Part shown: positions 18,767 to 29,003 of the stretch, piece by piece
Layout: every line of letters begins with the position of its first letter
Position numbering within the stretch: the stretch's first letter is position 1
Origin: Actinomycetota bacterium
GTDB lineage: Bacteria; Actinomycetota; Actinomycetes; Nanopelagicales; Nanopelagicaceae
Length of the DNA stretch: 61,774 bases
Direction of reading: 5' to 3'
Assembly: GCA_016870715.1 (NCBI GenBank)
Contig: VGAL01000005.1
Span: 1 to 61,774, forward strand
Position numbers and translations under genes: made by a program
Notes under the pieces: model-generated
What the model saw: only the letters and a program-made list of their open reading frames with translations
What the model was told of the DNA's origin: nothing
Database searches by the model: none

Positions 18767-19470
18767 GCGTTCCCGCCCGCGCATATTTAAGTATTGGTGA
18801 AGTGCTCGGAAAGCTACGTGGTGAATTTCCCGATGTCACCATCTCGAAAATTCGCTTTCTCGAATCCGAAGGTCTTATTGAGCCCCAGCGAACCCCCTCT
18901 GGATACCGTAAATTCTCACATCACGATGTTGACCGATTGAGATATGTTCTCGGCGCTCAGCGAGATCATTACCTTCCGCTCAAGGTTATTAAGGATCACT
19001 TAGATGCTTTAGACCGCGGTTTGGAACCGCCGGCCCAAGTAGGATCTACTCCACTTGCGCCGCGTGTTGCCACGGTAGATGGCGAGAAATTATTTGGTGA
19101 AAGTAGCGATCTCAAGTTATCTCGTACTGAACTGCTTGAGAGTTCGCAATTGAGTGAGAGTCAATTAGCCGAATTAGAAAGTTATGGACTTATCCAGAGC
19201 AACGGAAAACATTACGATGGTGATGCGCTTGCGATTGCTCGTGCTGTGGCAGAAATCTCTGCTTACGGCATAGAAGCGCGCCATTTACGTCCATTTAAGA
19301 GCGCAGCAGAACGTGAGATTGGGTTAATCGAGCAAGTGATTACACCACTGCTTCGCCAAAAAGGCAGTGATGCGAAAGCGCGCGCTGAGGAGGTTGAGAG
19401 GCAATTGGGTGGATTGACTTTGAAGATCCATGCTGCTCTCGTCAGGACCGGTTTACGTAAAAGTAAGTAG
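18763..19470 (+). CDS. ftsR: MerR-family regulator, FtsR type
   Basis: 235 residues, overlapping garA by 4 nt. An N-terminal MerR winged helix (SIGEVLGKLRGEFPDVTISKIRFLE through SGYRKFSHHDVDRL, about 8-62) is followed by a long C-terminal domain without metal-binding cysteines. The adjacent gene in M. tuberculosis is Rv1828, and the Corynebacterium homologue FtsR activates ftsZ. The role in controlling cell division here is inferred from orthology and gene order. Confidence 0.85.
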   Translation: MSVPARAYLSIGEVLGKLRGEFPDVTISKIRFLESEGLIEPQRTPSGYRKFSHHDVDRLRYVLGAQRDHYLPLKVIKDHLDALDRGLEPPAQVGSTPLAPRVATVDGEKLFGESSDLKLSRTELLESSQLSESQLAELESYGLIQSNGKHYDGDALAIARAVAEISAYGIEARHLRPFKSAAEREIGLIEQVITPLLRQKGSDAKARAEEVERQLGGLTLKIHAALVRTGLRKSK

Positions 19471-19473
19471 GAT
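19468..19473 (+). promoter_or_regulatory. -10 element TAGGAT for the DUF151 gene
   Basis: TAGGAT lies 6 nt before the GTG at 19480 (-12 to -7) and overlaps the ftsR stop codon. No Shine-Dalgarno is present, so a leaderless transcript from inside the operon is likely. Confidence 0.55.
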
Positions 19474-19479
19474 TACAGG

Positions 19480-20004
19480 GTGAGAGATCTACCTGAAGAT
19501 TCGAAGTTATTAGATGTTGTTGGCGTGCGCGTGGAAATGCCTTCGAGTCAGCCAATCGTGTTACTGAGAGAGAGCGAAGGGAAAAGGTATCTTCCTATTT
19601 GGGTGGGAGCAGCAGAGGCAACCGCAATTGCATTCGCGCAACAGGGTGTAGCGCCACCACGCCCACTCACCCACGATTTACTAAAGGATGTCATTGCTGC
19701 TACTGGGAATACCATCAGCAAAATCAACCTCTCGTCGATTAAGGATGGCGTTTTTTACGCAGAACTAATTTTCAGTAATGGAGTAGAGGTTTCGGCTCGC
19801 CCTTCAGATGCAATTGCACTGGCTCTTCGAGCAGGAGCGCCAATCTTCGGTTCAAACGCCCTTCTTGATGAGGTGGGAATTGAGATCAATGAGGGGGAGA
19901 CAGGGGTAGCCGATGAGGGAGCCGGTCAGCAGGGGGCCGAGGGTGAGCTCGAGCGTTTTCGGGAGTTTCTCGACCAGATTGATCCCGAGGATTTTGCCAA
20001 GTAG
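19480..20004 (+). CDS. Bifunctional nuclease-domain (DUF151) protein
   Basis: 174 residues. The BFN/DUF151 domain covers about 8-135: VVGVRVEMPSSQPIVLLRES, LPIWVGAAEATAIAF, RPLTHDLLKDVI and RPSDAIALALRAGAPIF. A Gly/Glu-rich acidic tail follows. Relatives have nuclease activity in some species; the mycobacterial homologue (Rv1829) is in the same place between two MerR regulators. Molecular role in this setting is not known. Confidence 0.85.
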   Translation: MRDLPEDSKLLDVVGVRVEMPSSQPIVLLRESEGKRYLPIWVGAAEATAIAFAQQGVAPPRPLTHDLLKDVIAATGNTISKINLSSIKDGVFYAELIFSNGVEVSARPSDAIALALRAGAPIFGSNALLDEVGIEINEGETGVADEGAGQQGAEGELERFREFLDQIDPEDFAK

Positions 20005-20022
20005 CCCTATCGAACTTTCCGC

Positions 20023-20436
20023 ATGAGGGTTACCCTCAATTCCATGCTTGATCGGCAGATGAAGGTTCTTTTGCGGGTGGGTGCTGCCATCATGGCGCTG
20101 GCAGCGATAACAGCCCTCATCTGGCCAGCAACTCTCGCGAGCGCACTGGGGTTACCGCTAGATCTTGATCCGGAGAGGTTTCTCTGGAGCGTTCGAATAA
20201 GCGCTGGACTCCTACTGCCTCTAGCCGGCTTCATGGCTCTAGCAGCAGCATTCTTTCCGGAGCGAGCGCTCCGTCAGAGCGGAGCTTTAATGATCGCTTT
20301 CGCGCTGATACTTGCTCTTCTCCTCGTGATCGCTCCTACTCCATGGGCGTGGGGGCGGATCGCCTGTATCGCGCTCGCACTCCTTTTCACCCTGCTCTAC
20401 CTCAAGGCCTTGCGCGCGCGCCTCCGCCATCGTTAG
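20023..20436 (+). CDS. Small four-helix membrane protein of unknown function
   Basis: 137 residues with about four hydrophobic segments (near 20-45, 55-80, 85-105 and 110-130) and a basic C-terminus, so it is an inner-membrane protein. ATGs at 20023, 20044 and 20059 are all in frame; no ribosome binding site decides between them. I do not recognise the family. It sits between the DUF151 gene and the second MerR gene, a place usually without an insert in mycobacteria. Confidence 0.6.
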   Translation: MRVTLNSMLDRQMKVLLRVGAAIMALAAITALIWPATLASALGLPLDLDPERFLWSVRISAGLLLPLAGFMALAAAFFPERALRQSGALMIAFALILALLLVIAPTPWAWGRIACIALALLFTLLYLKALRARLRHR

Positions 20437-20443
20437 GAACCTT

Positions 20444-20463
20444 CAACTTGAACTTGAGGTTGA
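20444..20463. promoter_or_regulatory. Imperfect inverted repeat upstream of the MerR gene
   Basis: CAACTTGAACTTGAGGTTGA has outer arms CAAC/GTTG and an internal near-direct repeat of CTTGA. It ends about 25 bp before the -35 of the MerR-type gene at 20542. It could be an operator for that regulator; this is inference. Confidence 0.35.
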
Positions 20464-20487
20464 CCCTCAGGATGTGAGTGTCGCTCC

Positions 20488-20516
20488 TTGAGCGGGCGGT
20501 ACTCCGGATTTAGTAT
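20488..20516 (+). promoter_or_regulatory. Promoter of the second MerR gene
   Basis: TTGAGC (20488-20493), a 17-bp spacer and TAGTAT (20511-20516). The predicted leader is about 20 nt and contains the ribosome binding site GGAGG (20533-20537) for the ATG at 20542. Confidence 0.55.
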
Positions 20517-20541
20517 TAGAGCCTTCTTCCCCGGAGGTCCA

Positions 20542-21072
20542 ATGTCTGAGCAGAAGTCGCCCGAGCAACCCCATAGTTCGCGAGAGATGGCGGGGTATCG
20601 TGGCGCAATTGCCTGCTCGGCAGCCGGCATCTCGTATCGCCAATTGGATTATTGGGCGCGTACTGGACTTGTGGAGCCGAGTATTCGGACCGCTTCGGGT
20701 TCAGGAACCTCGCGTCTCTACAGTTTCCGCGACATCCTCGTCCTCAAAATCGTCAAGCGATTACTCGATACCGGAATCTCACTTCAAAATGTGCGAAGCG
20801 CCGTTGAGCACCTGCGCGCTCGAGGGACAGATAACTTAGCAACGCTCACCTTGATGAGCGATGGCGCCTCAATTTACGAATGTGCCAGCGCCGAAGATGT
20901 GATTGATCTCCTTGCTGGTGGACAGGGTGTCTTTGGTATCGCCATTGGAACAGTCTGGCGAGAGGTTGAGGGAACTCTGGCCCAATTGCCAAGTGAAAAC
21001 CCAGATGGAGTGGACGCAGTGGCTAATGGAAGCGATGAGCTTGCGCTTCGTCGCAATCGAAGAGGGGCATAA
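20542..21072 (+). CDS. MerR-family transcriptional regulator (Rv1830 type)
   Basis: 176 residues from the ATG at 20542, selected by GGAGG 5 nt upstream. The winged helix reads GISYRQLDYWARTGLVEPSIR and SRLYSFRDILVLKIVKRLLDTG, which lacks the usual Cys metal ligands of metal-sensing MerR proteins. It matches the second MerR protein of the actinobacterial gcvH-garA-ftsR-DUF151-MerR-gcvP block, where the M. tuberculosis gene is Rv1830. Its regulon is not evident here. Confidence 0.82.
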   Translation: MSEQKSPEQPHSSREMAGYRGAIACSAAGISYRQLDYWARTGLVEPSIRTASGSGTSRLYSFRDILVLKIVKRLLDTGISLQNVRSAVEHLRARGTDNLATLTLMSDGASIYECASAEDVIDLLAGGQGVFGIAIGTVWREVEGTLAQLPSENPDGVDAVANGSDELALRRNRRGA

Positions 21073-21136
21073 GAGACCGTCATCACACGGGGCACAACAC
21101 GGGGGCCGGGTAACGCCCTTAACGGGTAAATCGCCA

Positions 21137-21142
21137 TAGCAT
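21137..21142 (+). promoter_or_regulatory. -10 element TAGCAT for gcvP
   Basis: TAGCAT ends 6 nt before the ATG at 21149, with no Shine-Dalgarno, so gcvP is predicted to be leaderless. This leaves no room for a glycine riboswitch in its mRNA. Confidence 0.6.
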
Positions 21143-21148
21143 CTGCGC

Positions 21149-24010
21149 ATGCAACAGAGCCGTCCATTTCGTTCTCGCCATATCGGACCATCAGGTACCG
21201 ATCTTGATCACATGCTCCGGTTTTTAAATCTCGCTCACCTTGATGAGTTGATGGAGAAGACTCTTCCTCGTTCAATCAGAACGCTTATGGATGATACGAG
21301 ACTTCCGGAGAGTGTTAGTGAGGGCGAGGTTCTCCAGAAACTCCGCGAGATTGCTTCACTCAATCAGCCGCTGCCTTCGATGATTGGGCTGGGGTATTAC
21401 GACACCGAACTTCCTGCAGTTATTAAGCGCAATGTTCTGGAGAATCCCGCGTGGTACACCGCTTACACCCCCTATCAACCGGAAATTAGCCAAGGGCGTC
21501 TCGAAACGCTCTTTCTCTTCCAGAGCGTTGTCTCCGACTTAACGGGTTTACCGGTCAGCAATGCATCCATGCTCGATGAACCAACAGCAGCTGCAGAAGC
21601 GATGGCGTTAGCGCGCCGTTTGTGGAAGGGGCGAGAGGATGCCCCATTCCTCATTGATAGTGATACTCATCCGCAAACTATTGCCGTTATCACTACTCGC
21701 GCAGAGCCGTTGGGTATTCCAGTCCACGTGATTGATATTTCAGAACCAATACCCGATGGATTTGCCCTTCTCGTGAGTTATCCAGGTAGTGGAGGGCAGG
21801 TGCGCTCTCCTGAGCGTGCGATTGAAGCGATGCGTTCTCGCGATGGTTTCACTATCGCGGCAACTGACCTTTTGGCGTTAACGCTCCTGAAGCCTCCGGG
21901 GGAGTGGGGTTTTGATATCGCTCTTGGCTCCGCGCAACGATTTGGCGTCCCCTTTGGATTTGGTGGGCCACATGCAGGATTTCTTGCTGTCCGTGAAGGA
22001 ATGGAGCGATCCATACCAGGCAGATTGGTGGGAGAGAGCGTTGATGCTCACGGTAATCGTGCGTATCGACTTGCACTCCAAACTCGAGAGCAACATATTC
22101 GACGTGAGAAAGCCACCAGCAATATTTGTACCGCACAAGCTTTACTGGCCAACATATCGGCGCTCTATGCAATGTGGCATGGTCCCGAAGGATTACGAGC
22201 GATTGCTAATCGAGTACATAGCTATGCAGTATCGATAGCACAAAGTGCGAAGAATGCCGGACTTCATGTCACAGATGCAGAGATTTTCGATACTGTCACC
22301 ATTCACAATTGCGAAGCAGAAAAACTTCGCCGCCAAGTACTTGATGAAGGTATCAACATCTGTAAACGTGATGAAAACACAATTTCAATCTCCGTTGACG
22401 AACGAACAACGCGTGAACATTTAGCTGCCCTGGGAAGGGGACTAGGCTTTCTCATTGAAGAGTACGAGGGGAAAGTAGCCTCTGAACTCAAACGCACTTC
22501 GCGTTTCCTGACTCATCCACTCTTTAATAGTAAACAGAATGAAACAGCAATGATGAGGTATCTTCGCTCACTTGCCGATAAGGACCTAGCCTTGGATCGC
22601 ACGATGATTCCATTGGGTTCGTGCACTATGAAACTAAATGCGGCAACAGAGATGGAGTCGATTACCTGGCCAGAGTTTGCCTCCCTGCACCCATTCGCTC
22701 CTGAGGAGCAGACCCGAGGAACGCGAAAAATTATTAACGAACTTTCACAATGGCTCGCGGAAATCACGGGTTACGATGCGATCTCTTTACAACCAAATGC
22801 AGGTTCACAAGGTGAATTTGCAGGGTTGTTAGCTATTCGGGGCTTCCATCGCGCAAACGGGGAGAGCCATCGTGATATTTGCTTGATTCCTTCTAGCGCA
22901 CATGGAACTAATGCAGCCAGCGCTGTGATGGCTGGAATGAAAGTAGTTGTCGTTGCGTGTGATAACGCGGGCAACGTCGACATGGACGATCTGCAATCCA
23001 AGATCACTGAACATCGTGCAAATCTTGCTGCCTTGATGGTCACCTATCCTTCTACTCACGGCGTCTACGAGGATACGATTTCGGAAATCTGTCAGTTGAT
23101 TCATGATGCTGGGGGACAGGTATATGTCGATGGAGCAAACCTCAACGCACTTGTAGGTTTGGCAAAGCCAGGGAAGTTTGGCGCAGATGTATCGCACCTT
23201 AATTTACATAAAACTTTCTGCATTCCTCATGGTGGCGGTGGTCCAGGAGTGGGCCCAATTGGAGTGAAGGCCCATCTGGCTCCACACCTTCCCAACCACC
23301 CTCTTGATAAGAGCGCAGGTCCAGCGTCGGGAGTGGGGCCGATATCGGGCGCGCCTTTCGGCTCAGCAGGAATATTGACCATCCCGTGGAGCTATATCCA
23401 CCTCATGGGAAGCTCTGGCCTTGCCGAAGCAACTCAGATGGCGATTCTCTCGGCAAATTATTTAGCGAAAAAGCTCGATCCGCTCTTTCCTGTTCTCTAT
23501 AAAGGGCGCGAGGGATTTATCGCACATGAGTGCATCATTGACATCAGACCACTCAATAAGAAAGTGGGCGTGAGCGTTGATGACATCGCCAAACGTCTGA
23601 TGGATGCCGGATTTCATGCACCGACTGTCTCATTCCCGGTTGCAGGCACATTGATGATTGAGCCGACTGAATCTGAGGACCTCGCTGAACTCGAGCGATT
23701 CATTGCCGCCCTTGAGGCGATCAGGCGCGAGATTGGTGCCGTCGAAGCAGGGGAGATTGGGATTGAGGACTCTCCACTTCGCCACGCTCCGCATACCGCC
23801 CACTCTCTCCTTCGGGAGGGAACCGTTCGCCATTACCCAGCTCTTCGAGGCGCTTATTTGCGCCCAGAAGATGAAGAAGACGGCGCTCTCACGGGAGCGC
23901 CCAATAAGTATTGGCCACCTGTAGGAAGGATTGATGGGGCGCACGGGGATAGGAATCTCGTTTGCGCCTGCCCACGCCCTGAAGAATTGGCCTTCTCTGG
24001 CTCTCGTTAA
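21149..24010 (+). CDS. gcvP: Glycine dehydrogenase (aminomethyl-transferring), P protein
   Basis: 953 residues, the single-chain form with two aminotransferase-like halves. It decarboxylates glycine and loads the aminomethyl group onto GcvH. The N-terminus has [15 protein letters not shown]; the PLP-binding Lys is residue 688 in [24 protein letters not shown] and [10 protein letters not shown] are typical of the second half. Codon use and content resemble the neighbours. It converges on lnt with a 16-bp gap and no terminator. Confidence 0.97.
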   Translation: MQQSRPFRSRHIGPSGTDLDHMLRFLNLAHLDELMEKTLPRSIRTLMDDTRLPESVSEGEVLQKLREIASLNQPLPSMIGLGYYDTELPAVIKRNVLENPAWYTAYTPYQPEISQGRLETLFLFQSVVSDLTGLPVSNASMLDEPTAAAEAMALARRLWKGREDAPFLIDSDTHPQTIAVITTRAEPLGIPVHVIDISEPIPDGFALLVSYPGSGGQVRSPERAIEAMRSRDGFTIAATDLLALTLLKPPGEWGFDIALGSAQRFGVPFGFGGPHAGFLAVREGMERSIPGRLVGESVDAHGNRAYRLALQTREQHIRREKATSNICTAQALLANISALYAMWHGPEGLRAIANRVHSYAVSIAQSAKNAGLHVTDAEIFDTVTIHNCEAEKLRRQVLDEGINICKRDENTISISVDERTTREHLAALGRGLGFLIEEYEGKVASELKRTSRFLTHPLFNSKQNETAMMRYLRSLADKDLALDRTMIPLGSCTMKLNAATEMESITWPEFASLHPFAPEEQTRGTRKIINELSQWLAEITGYDAISLQPNAGSQGEFAGLLAIRGFHRANGESHRDICLIPSSAHGTNAASAVMAGMKVVVVACDNAGNVDMDDLQSKITEHRANLAALMVTYPSTHGVYEDTISEICQLIHDAGGQVYVDGANLNALVGLAKPGKFGADVSHLNLHKTFCIPHGGGGPGVGPIGVKAHLAPHLPNHPLDKSAGPASGVGPISGAPFGSAGILTIPWSYIHLMGSSGLAEATQMAILSANYLAKKLDPLFPVLYKGREGFIAHECIIDIRPLNKKVGVSVDDIAKRLMDAGFHAPTVSFPVAGTLMIEPTESEDLAELERFIAALEAIRREIGAVEAGEIGIEDSPLRHAPHTAHSLLREGTVRHYPALRGAYLRPEDEEDGALTGAPNKYWPPVGRIDGAHGDRNLVCACPRPEELAFSGSR

Positions 24011-24026
24011 CTTGACATAATGTTGC

Positions 24027-25433
24027 TTATCGGCGATATACCCTACGGAACAGAACGAGCCCAACGAGAGCTAACGAGCCATATTCGACCCCTAGCCCAG
24101 TGCTCCCAGCCGGGGTCTGCCCCTCATAAAGCCTAAGTTCGGCAGTCAATGCGCCGGTCGTGTACGGCTCAAGCTCTTTGATGATCTTTCCATGCTCATC
24201 AACCATTGCACTAATCCCTACCGTTGAAATGGAGGCGATATTTCGATGATGTTCCAAGGCGCGACTACGGGTGATTTGAAGTTGCTGCGCCGATTGAGCG
24301 GAACGTCCATAGGTCGCATTATTGGTCTGGGCGATGAATATGTTGCTGACGGTGACCGCTTGCCGGATCAAGTGGTCATCCGCCACTTCGAAACAGATGA
24401 GCGGTGCTATTATGGCTTTATCGACAAAGTGATATTTCCAGGAAGTGCCAGGTTGAAAGTCCTGAACCTGGTTAACCAAGGGCGATACCGCCGCCGCCAA
24501 GGTTCGAAGCGGAATGTACTCGCCAAAAGGCGCTAAATGTTGCTTCTGGTAGATAGAGGCTGCCCCGCCGTCCCGCCAGAGTATGGAGAGGTTCACAGGG
24601 CGATTGAGATTATCTCTGCCGACTGATCCAAAGATAATTGGAGCATTCACTTGTGAGACTAGGCGAGTGATTTCCCCTCGTCCACGTTTGAGAGGATCGA
24701 TATCCGCGCCATCTTCTGGCCAGATATACACATCAGGTGGAACTTCGTTGCTTGCTCTGGAGGCCCGGAGATTCTCATTAGCGTGGTTTTCAAAAACTTT
24801 TCGTACTTGTGTACTGATTTCGTATCCTAATCTCGGAACATTCCCTTGTATCGACGTTATGGTAATCGCGCCATTCGAGGGCAATTGGTAGTGAGGCAGG
24901 AAAGCAAAGATAACAAGAACGGGAATCCAATAAAGTCGAAAGCTAGTGAAAATGCGATAGAGCGCAACTGCAAAAAGCGCCATGAAAAAAGTTCCGCCCG
25001 CGATTCCAATATAGGGAATCAATTCTGAATACGGGGAATCAACCCCCAGATAGCCTGCTCTCCCCCACGCAAATCCACCGAAAGGAAGGCGATTTCTGAA
25101 AAACTCAATTCCAACGTAGAAGCTAGGAAATACCAGCCAGAGATAGCGCGAATTTTTTAGAGCGATGGATAGCGGAAGGTAAAAGAGCGCGCAGAGTATG
25201 GTGAGAAGTATCCAAGGAAGCGATCCCACAAAACTACTTGACCAATAGAGCATGGGCGCAAATAACCCAAGAGCAAAGAGAAATGATTGGACTATTCGAG
25301 CTCTTAGACTCCCATTGATTGTGTGCAAGATGAAGAGTGCAAGCGCTAGTGGAAAGAACCACCAACGTGCAAGAGGTGCAAAACCACCCGATGCGAGGAT
25401 GCCGAGAAGGAAAACCCAGAGGGCTCGAATCAC
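24027..25433 (-). CDS. lnt: Apolipoprotein N-acyltransferase
   Basis: 468 residues. It adds the third acyl chain to lipoproteins. Six or more hydrophobic helices fill about 1-190, then comes a nitrilase-like domain. The catalytic triad is visible: Glu in YIWPEDGAD, Lys in YQKQHLAPFGEY and Cys in LICFEVAD. The GTG start at 25433 lies 6 nt after a TAGAGT hexamer (25440-25445) that overlaps the exonuclease stop, so a leaderless internal promoter is plausible. The lipoprotein cyclophilin at 32892 is one likely substrate. Confidence 0.93.
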   Translation of the reverse strand: MIRALWVFLLGILASGGFAPLARWWFFPLALALFILHTINGSLRARIVQSFLFALGLFAPMLYWSSSFVGSLPWILLTILCALFYLPLSIALKNSRYLWLVFPSFYVGIEFFRNRLPFGGFAWGRAGYLGVDSPYSELIPYIGIAGGTFFMALFAVALYRIFTSFRLYWIPVLVIFAFLPHYQLPSNGAITITSIQGNVPRLGYEISTQVRKVFENHANENLRASRASNEVPPDVYIWPEDGADIDPLKRGRGEITRLVSQVNAPIIFGSVGRDNLNRPVNLSILWRDGGAASIYQKQHLAPFGEYIPLRTLAAAVSPLVNQVQDFQPGTSWKYHFVDKAIIAPLICFEVADDHLIRQAVTVSNIFIAQTNNATYGRSAQSAQQLQITRSRALEHHRNIASISTVGISAMVDEHGKIIKELEPYTTGALTAELRLYEGQTPAGSTGLGVEYGSLALVGLVLFRRVYRR

Positions 25434-25437
25434 CGTT

Positions 25438-26349
25438 CTACTCTAGCGATAAAGCAGAGAGCAGTCTGTTCACGCTCGTTCCAACGCCATATTCGCTGAT
25501 TAATTCATCTAACCGCTTACGATCTGCCACTTGAGTTGGCAGATTTTTGGGAATCGATGGAAGTCGTAAATCGCGAACACAATTAACCACTGGTTCGGCT
25601 CTCTTCAAATAATCGATTCCATCGATGATTTTCTTCGAGAGGTTGGGTCCTAATCGCTGATCATTTCGTGCTGCTGCATCAATCATCTCGGCGACAGAAC
25701 CGAAGAGGGAAGCGATTTTTGCCCCTCCTTTCTCACCGATTCCACGAACACCAGGGAGTCCATCGGAGGGATCCCCTCGCAATAGCGCCATAAGCGAGTA
25801 CCGCTCCCCCGGAATCCCATACCGCGCTGCAATCCAGGAGAGATCCACGAGCTCATGACTGGTGATTCCTTTGGCTAAGTAGGCCACGCGTACTTGTTTT
25901 TCGTCATCAACGAGTTGGAAGAGGTCCCGATCGCCAGTAGCTATCACGATTGATCCAGGTTCTCTAGTAGCCAACGTAGCAATGACATCATCAGCTTCGT
26001 AATCATCAATCCCAACAATTGGCAATCCAATCGCGTCCAATAAATCGAGAATGACCGGAGTTTGACTCTCTAAGTCCACCTCTTCCGCTGCCTTTTCATC
26101 GTCTTGCGTTAAATGGACATCACGATCTGCTTTGTATTCGGGAATCAATTCGGTGCGCCACGAAGGTCGCCAATCGCCATCCAGGCAGGCCACTATTTGG
26201 CGAGGTTGATAGTGAATTGTTAACCGAGACAAGCTATCGAAGAATCCTCTAATCGCATTTACTGGTGCTCCGCTGGGAGAACGTAGCGAATCGGGCATTC
26301 CATAGAAGGCGCGGTACCAGAGCGATGCGCTATCAATCAGAAGAATCAT
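25438..26349 (-). CDS. 5'-3' exonuclease (PolA N-domain family)
   Basis: 303 residues, equivalent to the 5'-nuclease domain of DNA polymerase I without the polymerase. Acidic metal ligands are seen in LLIDSASLWYRAFY, CLDGDWRPSWR, GIDDYEADDVIATLA and ATGDRDLFQL; the helix-hairpin-helix segment is GLPGVRGIGEKGGAKI. It overlaps helY by 4 nt. Actinobacteria keep this nuclease (Rv2090) next to helY. It probably removes RNA primers or flaps; the exact role is inferred. Confidence 0.9.
   Translation of the reverse strand: MILLIDSASLWYRAFYGMPDSLRSPSGAPVNAIRGFFDSLSRLTIHYQPRQIVACLDGDWRPSWRTELIPEYKADRDVHLTQDDEKAAEEVDLESQTPVILDLLDAIGLPIVGIDDYEADDVIATLATREPGSIVIATGDRDLFQLVDDEKQVRVAYLAKGITSHELVDLSWIAARYGIPGERYSLMALLRGDPSDGLPGVRGIGEKGGAKIASLFGSVAEMIDAAARNDQRLGPNLSKKIIDGIDYLKRAEPVVNCVRDLRLPSIPKNLPTQVADRKRLDELISEYGVGTSVNRLLSALSLE
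25440..25445 (-). promoter_or_regulatory. -10 element TAGAGT for lnt
   Basis: On the minus strand TAGAGT ends 6 nt before the lnt GTG and shares a base with the exonuclease stop codon. There is no Shine-Dalgarno. It would give lnt its own leaderless transcript. Confidence 0.5.
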
Positions 26350-29003
26350 CCAACCACCTCTGAGTAGGCGACAACTCCCCTACGTAAAAGGAGAATTCCC
26401 TCGCGCGCTCGCGCGCGAAGTGAAGTTGATGCTTCTGAGATTTGAGTTAATAAGTCGATAAGTTGTTTGACAATCCGCACAAAATCTCCGGCTGGGAGTT
26501 CAGCAAGCTCAAGGGTTTCGGCTAATTCTTGACCACCAGCCCAAGCGAAAATTGCAGCAGCGGCGCCGCCATCAAGGTCTCGCATCGTTTGAACGTGATA
26601 TTTCTGCTCAAGGTATTTCACTTCAAACCACAATTTCTCTATCGCTCGAATTGTGGAAACTACGCGTTTGTTGTTGGCGAGATTGCGATGAGGTTCATCA
26701 GTGCGGGACTCGAAGACGAAAATCGAGAGAACTGCAGTGAACTCTCTAGCAGATAGGTCGTCTAAATAATTTCTTCGAATTGCTTCTGCAAGCACCAAAT
26801 CGGCGTCGGAGTAAATCTTGGCAAGCATCTGACCTTGTTGGGAAACACTCTCACCCTTGAGATAACCAAGTTCATTGAGTACAGAACAGAGCCGATCAAA
26901 AGTTCGAGGGATTACGTTTGTTCTACCCTCAATCTTCGTTCGCAAATCCTCAATCTCTCGCTCCATCCGACTAATTCTCTCTTGGATACGTGCATGTTCT
27001 TCCCGGTCGGGGCAAGCATGGCAAGGATGGGCGCGCATCTGTGCGCGAATCTCGAGCATTTGTTCTGAAACTATTGGCTCGCGTTGATGGGCCTTTAATC
27101 CACTTGACTTATATGCGTTAATCCACACACCTTTATCGCGTGAGTTCTTATGTCCAGTCCCGCCAGGAACCTTTATTCGACCAAGATTCTCTACACCATT
27201 CTGACAATCAGCTGGTGAGATACGGGAAACTTTACGGTCCAAAAACATAACAAGAGGGCGGGCCATCTCGTGGCCACGATCGATAACTAACGCGATGCTT
27301 CCCCCTCCCCTTTTTGCTCCCTTATTGGAAATAGCGAGAACATCGCCACGAGAGACTTGAGCAAGAGTTTCAATCACTTGGGGCAGTTCGGCACGTTTAG
27401 TCGCTCCGCTTCGCTCTAACTTTCGAATCTCATTTCGGAGGGCAAAGTACTCTGTAAAATCTCCTAGATGGCAGGTGCTCTCACCGCCAAGAGACTTGAT
27501 GAACTCCTTATTCTTTGCCACTTGCCGCTCGAGCCCTTGTACCGAATGGTCCGCTTGGAACTGGGCAAAAGAAGACCCAAGGAGCTCGCGTGAGATTTCT
27601 GAGCTCGTGCTGCTCAGCAAATTTACAGCCATGTTGTAAGTGGGATTGAAAGATGACTTGAGCGGAAAGGTTCGAGCAGTCGCAAGACCAGCCAGAGAGG
27701 GGATGTCCACTTCAGGGCTCCAAATCATCACCGCATGACCTTCGATATCAATACCCCGACGCCCTGCGCGCCCCGTTAATTGGGTGAACTCCCCTGGTGA
27801 AATATCTACGTGGCCTTGACCGTTCCACTTGGTTAATCGATCGATAACTACCGATTTCGCCGGCATGTTTACGCCAAGAGCGAGCGTTTCGGTGGCAAAT
27901 ACGACCTTAATCAACCCTTGTTGGAAAAGTTCTTCTATAACTTCCTTAAGCGGGGGAATCAATCCCGCATGGTGGGCAGCTACGCCTTGTTCAAGAGCTT
28001 TTGCCCAATTGAGGAAATTAAGTGGACCATAATCTTCAGGAGAGATTACCTGAGCAACCTCTTCGATTCGTTCCCGAATAATCTCTTTCTCTGATTCGCT
28101 GGTCAGATTGAGATGCAGGCAATGTTTCACCGCTATATCGCAACCTGCTCTACTGAATATAAAGAAAATTGCAGGGAGTAGATTCTCCTTAGCAAGACGT
28201 TCAATGATCGCTTCTTTATGCAAATTCTTGAAGGTGTGCCGATATCTTCGATCGTGAAGATTGCGACTGTAACTCTGAGAAATCTTTACCAGTTCTGAGT
28301 TCACGCTCCAATCATCCTTGAGCAAAGGATAGAGTTCTGGTCCTTGCATCACGTGAAGATGAAGGGGAACGGGCCGGACCTCACTCACGATAACTTTGAT
28401 AGAGCCACGAACCGTTCCTAACCACTCTCCAAATTCTTCGACGTTAGAAACGGTGGCCGAAAGCGAGACAACAGAGATATCTTGCGGCAGATGTATCAGA
28501 ATCTCTTCCCAAACCGCGCCGCGGAACTTATCCCCCAGATAATGGACCTCATCCAGGACCACAAATGCAACATCATGAAGATTCTGAGAGTTTGCATAAA
28601 TCATATTTCGCAAGACTTCAGTGGTCATGACAACGATTTCGCCATCACCATTGATGGAGATATCTCCTGTTAGAAGGCCAACTTTCCTCTCACCATATTT
28701 CTCGGCAAACTCGCTAAATTTCTGGTTACTCAGCGCCTTAATTGGCGTGGTGTAGAAGATTCGCTTGCCTTGGCGTTGCGAAAGGTGGGTTGCGAAGTCG
28801 CCGATGATTGTCTTTCCTGCACCGGTAGGTGCAGCAACGAGAACCCCACTTCCCCGTTCTAACTCCTTGCAAGCTTCAATTTGAAAATCATCGAGAGTGA
28901 AGGACAACCTCTCAATATATTCTGCAAGCGCTGAGTCCCTACCGGTCGCTCTCTTTCGGGAAGCGGCAAATCGTTCGGCCGGAGAAAGCGGACTTTCATC
29001 CAT
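26346..29003 (-). CDS. helY: DEVH-box helicase HelY
   Basis: 885 residues, Ski2/Mtr4-like superfamily 2 helicase. Walker A APTGAGKT is at 58-65, DEVH at 152-155, then SATVSN and QLTGRAGRRG. A Cys-containing insert (CHACPDREEHARIQERI, near 650-670) and a C-terminal helical domain follow, as in the mycobacterial protein (Rv2092c). It probably acts on RNA in processing or decay. It overlaps dagK and the exonuclease by a few bases, so the group is one operon. Confidence 0.93.
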   Translation of the reverse strand: MDESPLSPAERFAASRKRATGRDSALAEYIERLSFTLDDFQIEACKELERGSGVLVAAPTGAGKTIIGDFATHLSQRQGKRIFYTTPIKALSNQKFSEFAEKYGERKVGLLTGDISINGDGEIVVMTTEVLRNMIYANSQNLHDVAFVVLDEVHYLGDKFRGAVWEEILIHLPQDISVVSLSATVSNVEEFGEWLGTVRGSIKVIVSEVRPVPLHLHVMQGPELYPLLKDDWSVNSELVKISQSYSRNLHDRRYRHTFKNLHKEAIIERLAKENLLPAIFFIFSRAGCDIAVKHCLHLNLTSESEKEIIRERIEEVAQVISPEDYGPLNFLNWAKALEQGVAAHHAGLIPPLKEVIEELFQQGLIKVVFATETLALGVNMPAKSVVIDRLTKWNGQGHVDISPGEFTQLTGRAGRRGIDIEGHAVMIWSPEVDIPSLAGLATARTFPLKSSFNPTYNMAVNLLSSTSSEISRELLGSSFAQFQADHSVQGLERQVAKNKEFIKSLGGESTCHLGDFTEYFALRNEIRKLERSGATKRAELPQVIETLAQVSRGDVLAISNKGAKRGGGSIALVIDRGHEMARPLVMFLDRKVSRISPADCQNGVENLGRIKVPGGTGHKNSRDKGVWINAYKSSGLKAHQREPIVSEQMLEIRAQMRAHPCHACPDREEHARIQERISRMEREIEDLRTKIEGRTNVIPRTFDRLCSVLNELGYLKGESVSQQGQMLAKIYSDADLVLAEAIRRNYLDDLSAREFTAVLSIFVFESRTDEPHRNLANNKRVVSTIRAIEKLWFEVKYLEQKYHVQTMRDLDGGAAAAIFAWAGGQELAETLELAELPAGDFVRIVKQLIDLLTQISEASTSLRARAREGILLLRRGVVAYSEVVG

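Noticed and set aside
21073-21148. Possible glycine riboswitch before gcvP
   Set aside because: The region has a small GGGTAACGCCC hairpin but none of the conserved glycine-aptamer segments, and the -10 box sits 6 nt before the ATG.
23999-24071. 9-bp inverted repeat GCTCTCGTT/AACGAGAGC between gcvP and lnt
   Set aside because: The arms are about 55 nt apart, inside the ends of two coding genes, with no T-run; probably chance and not a terminator.
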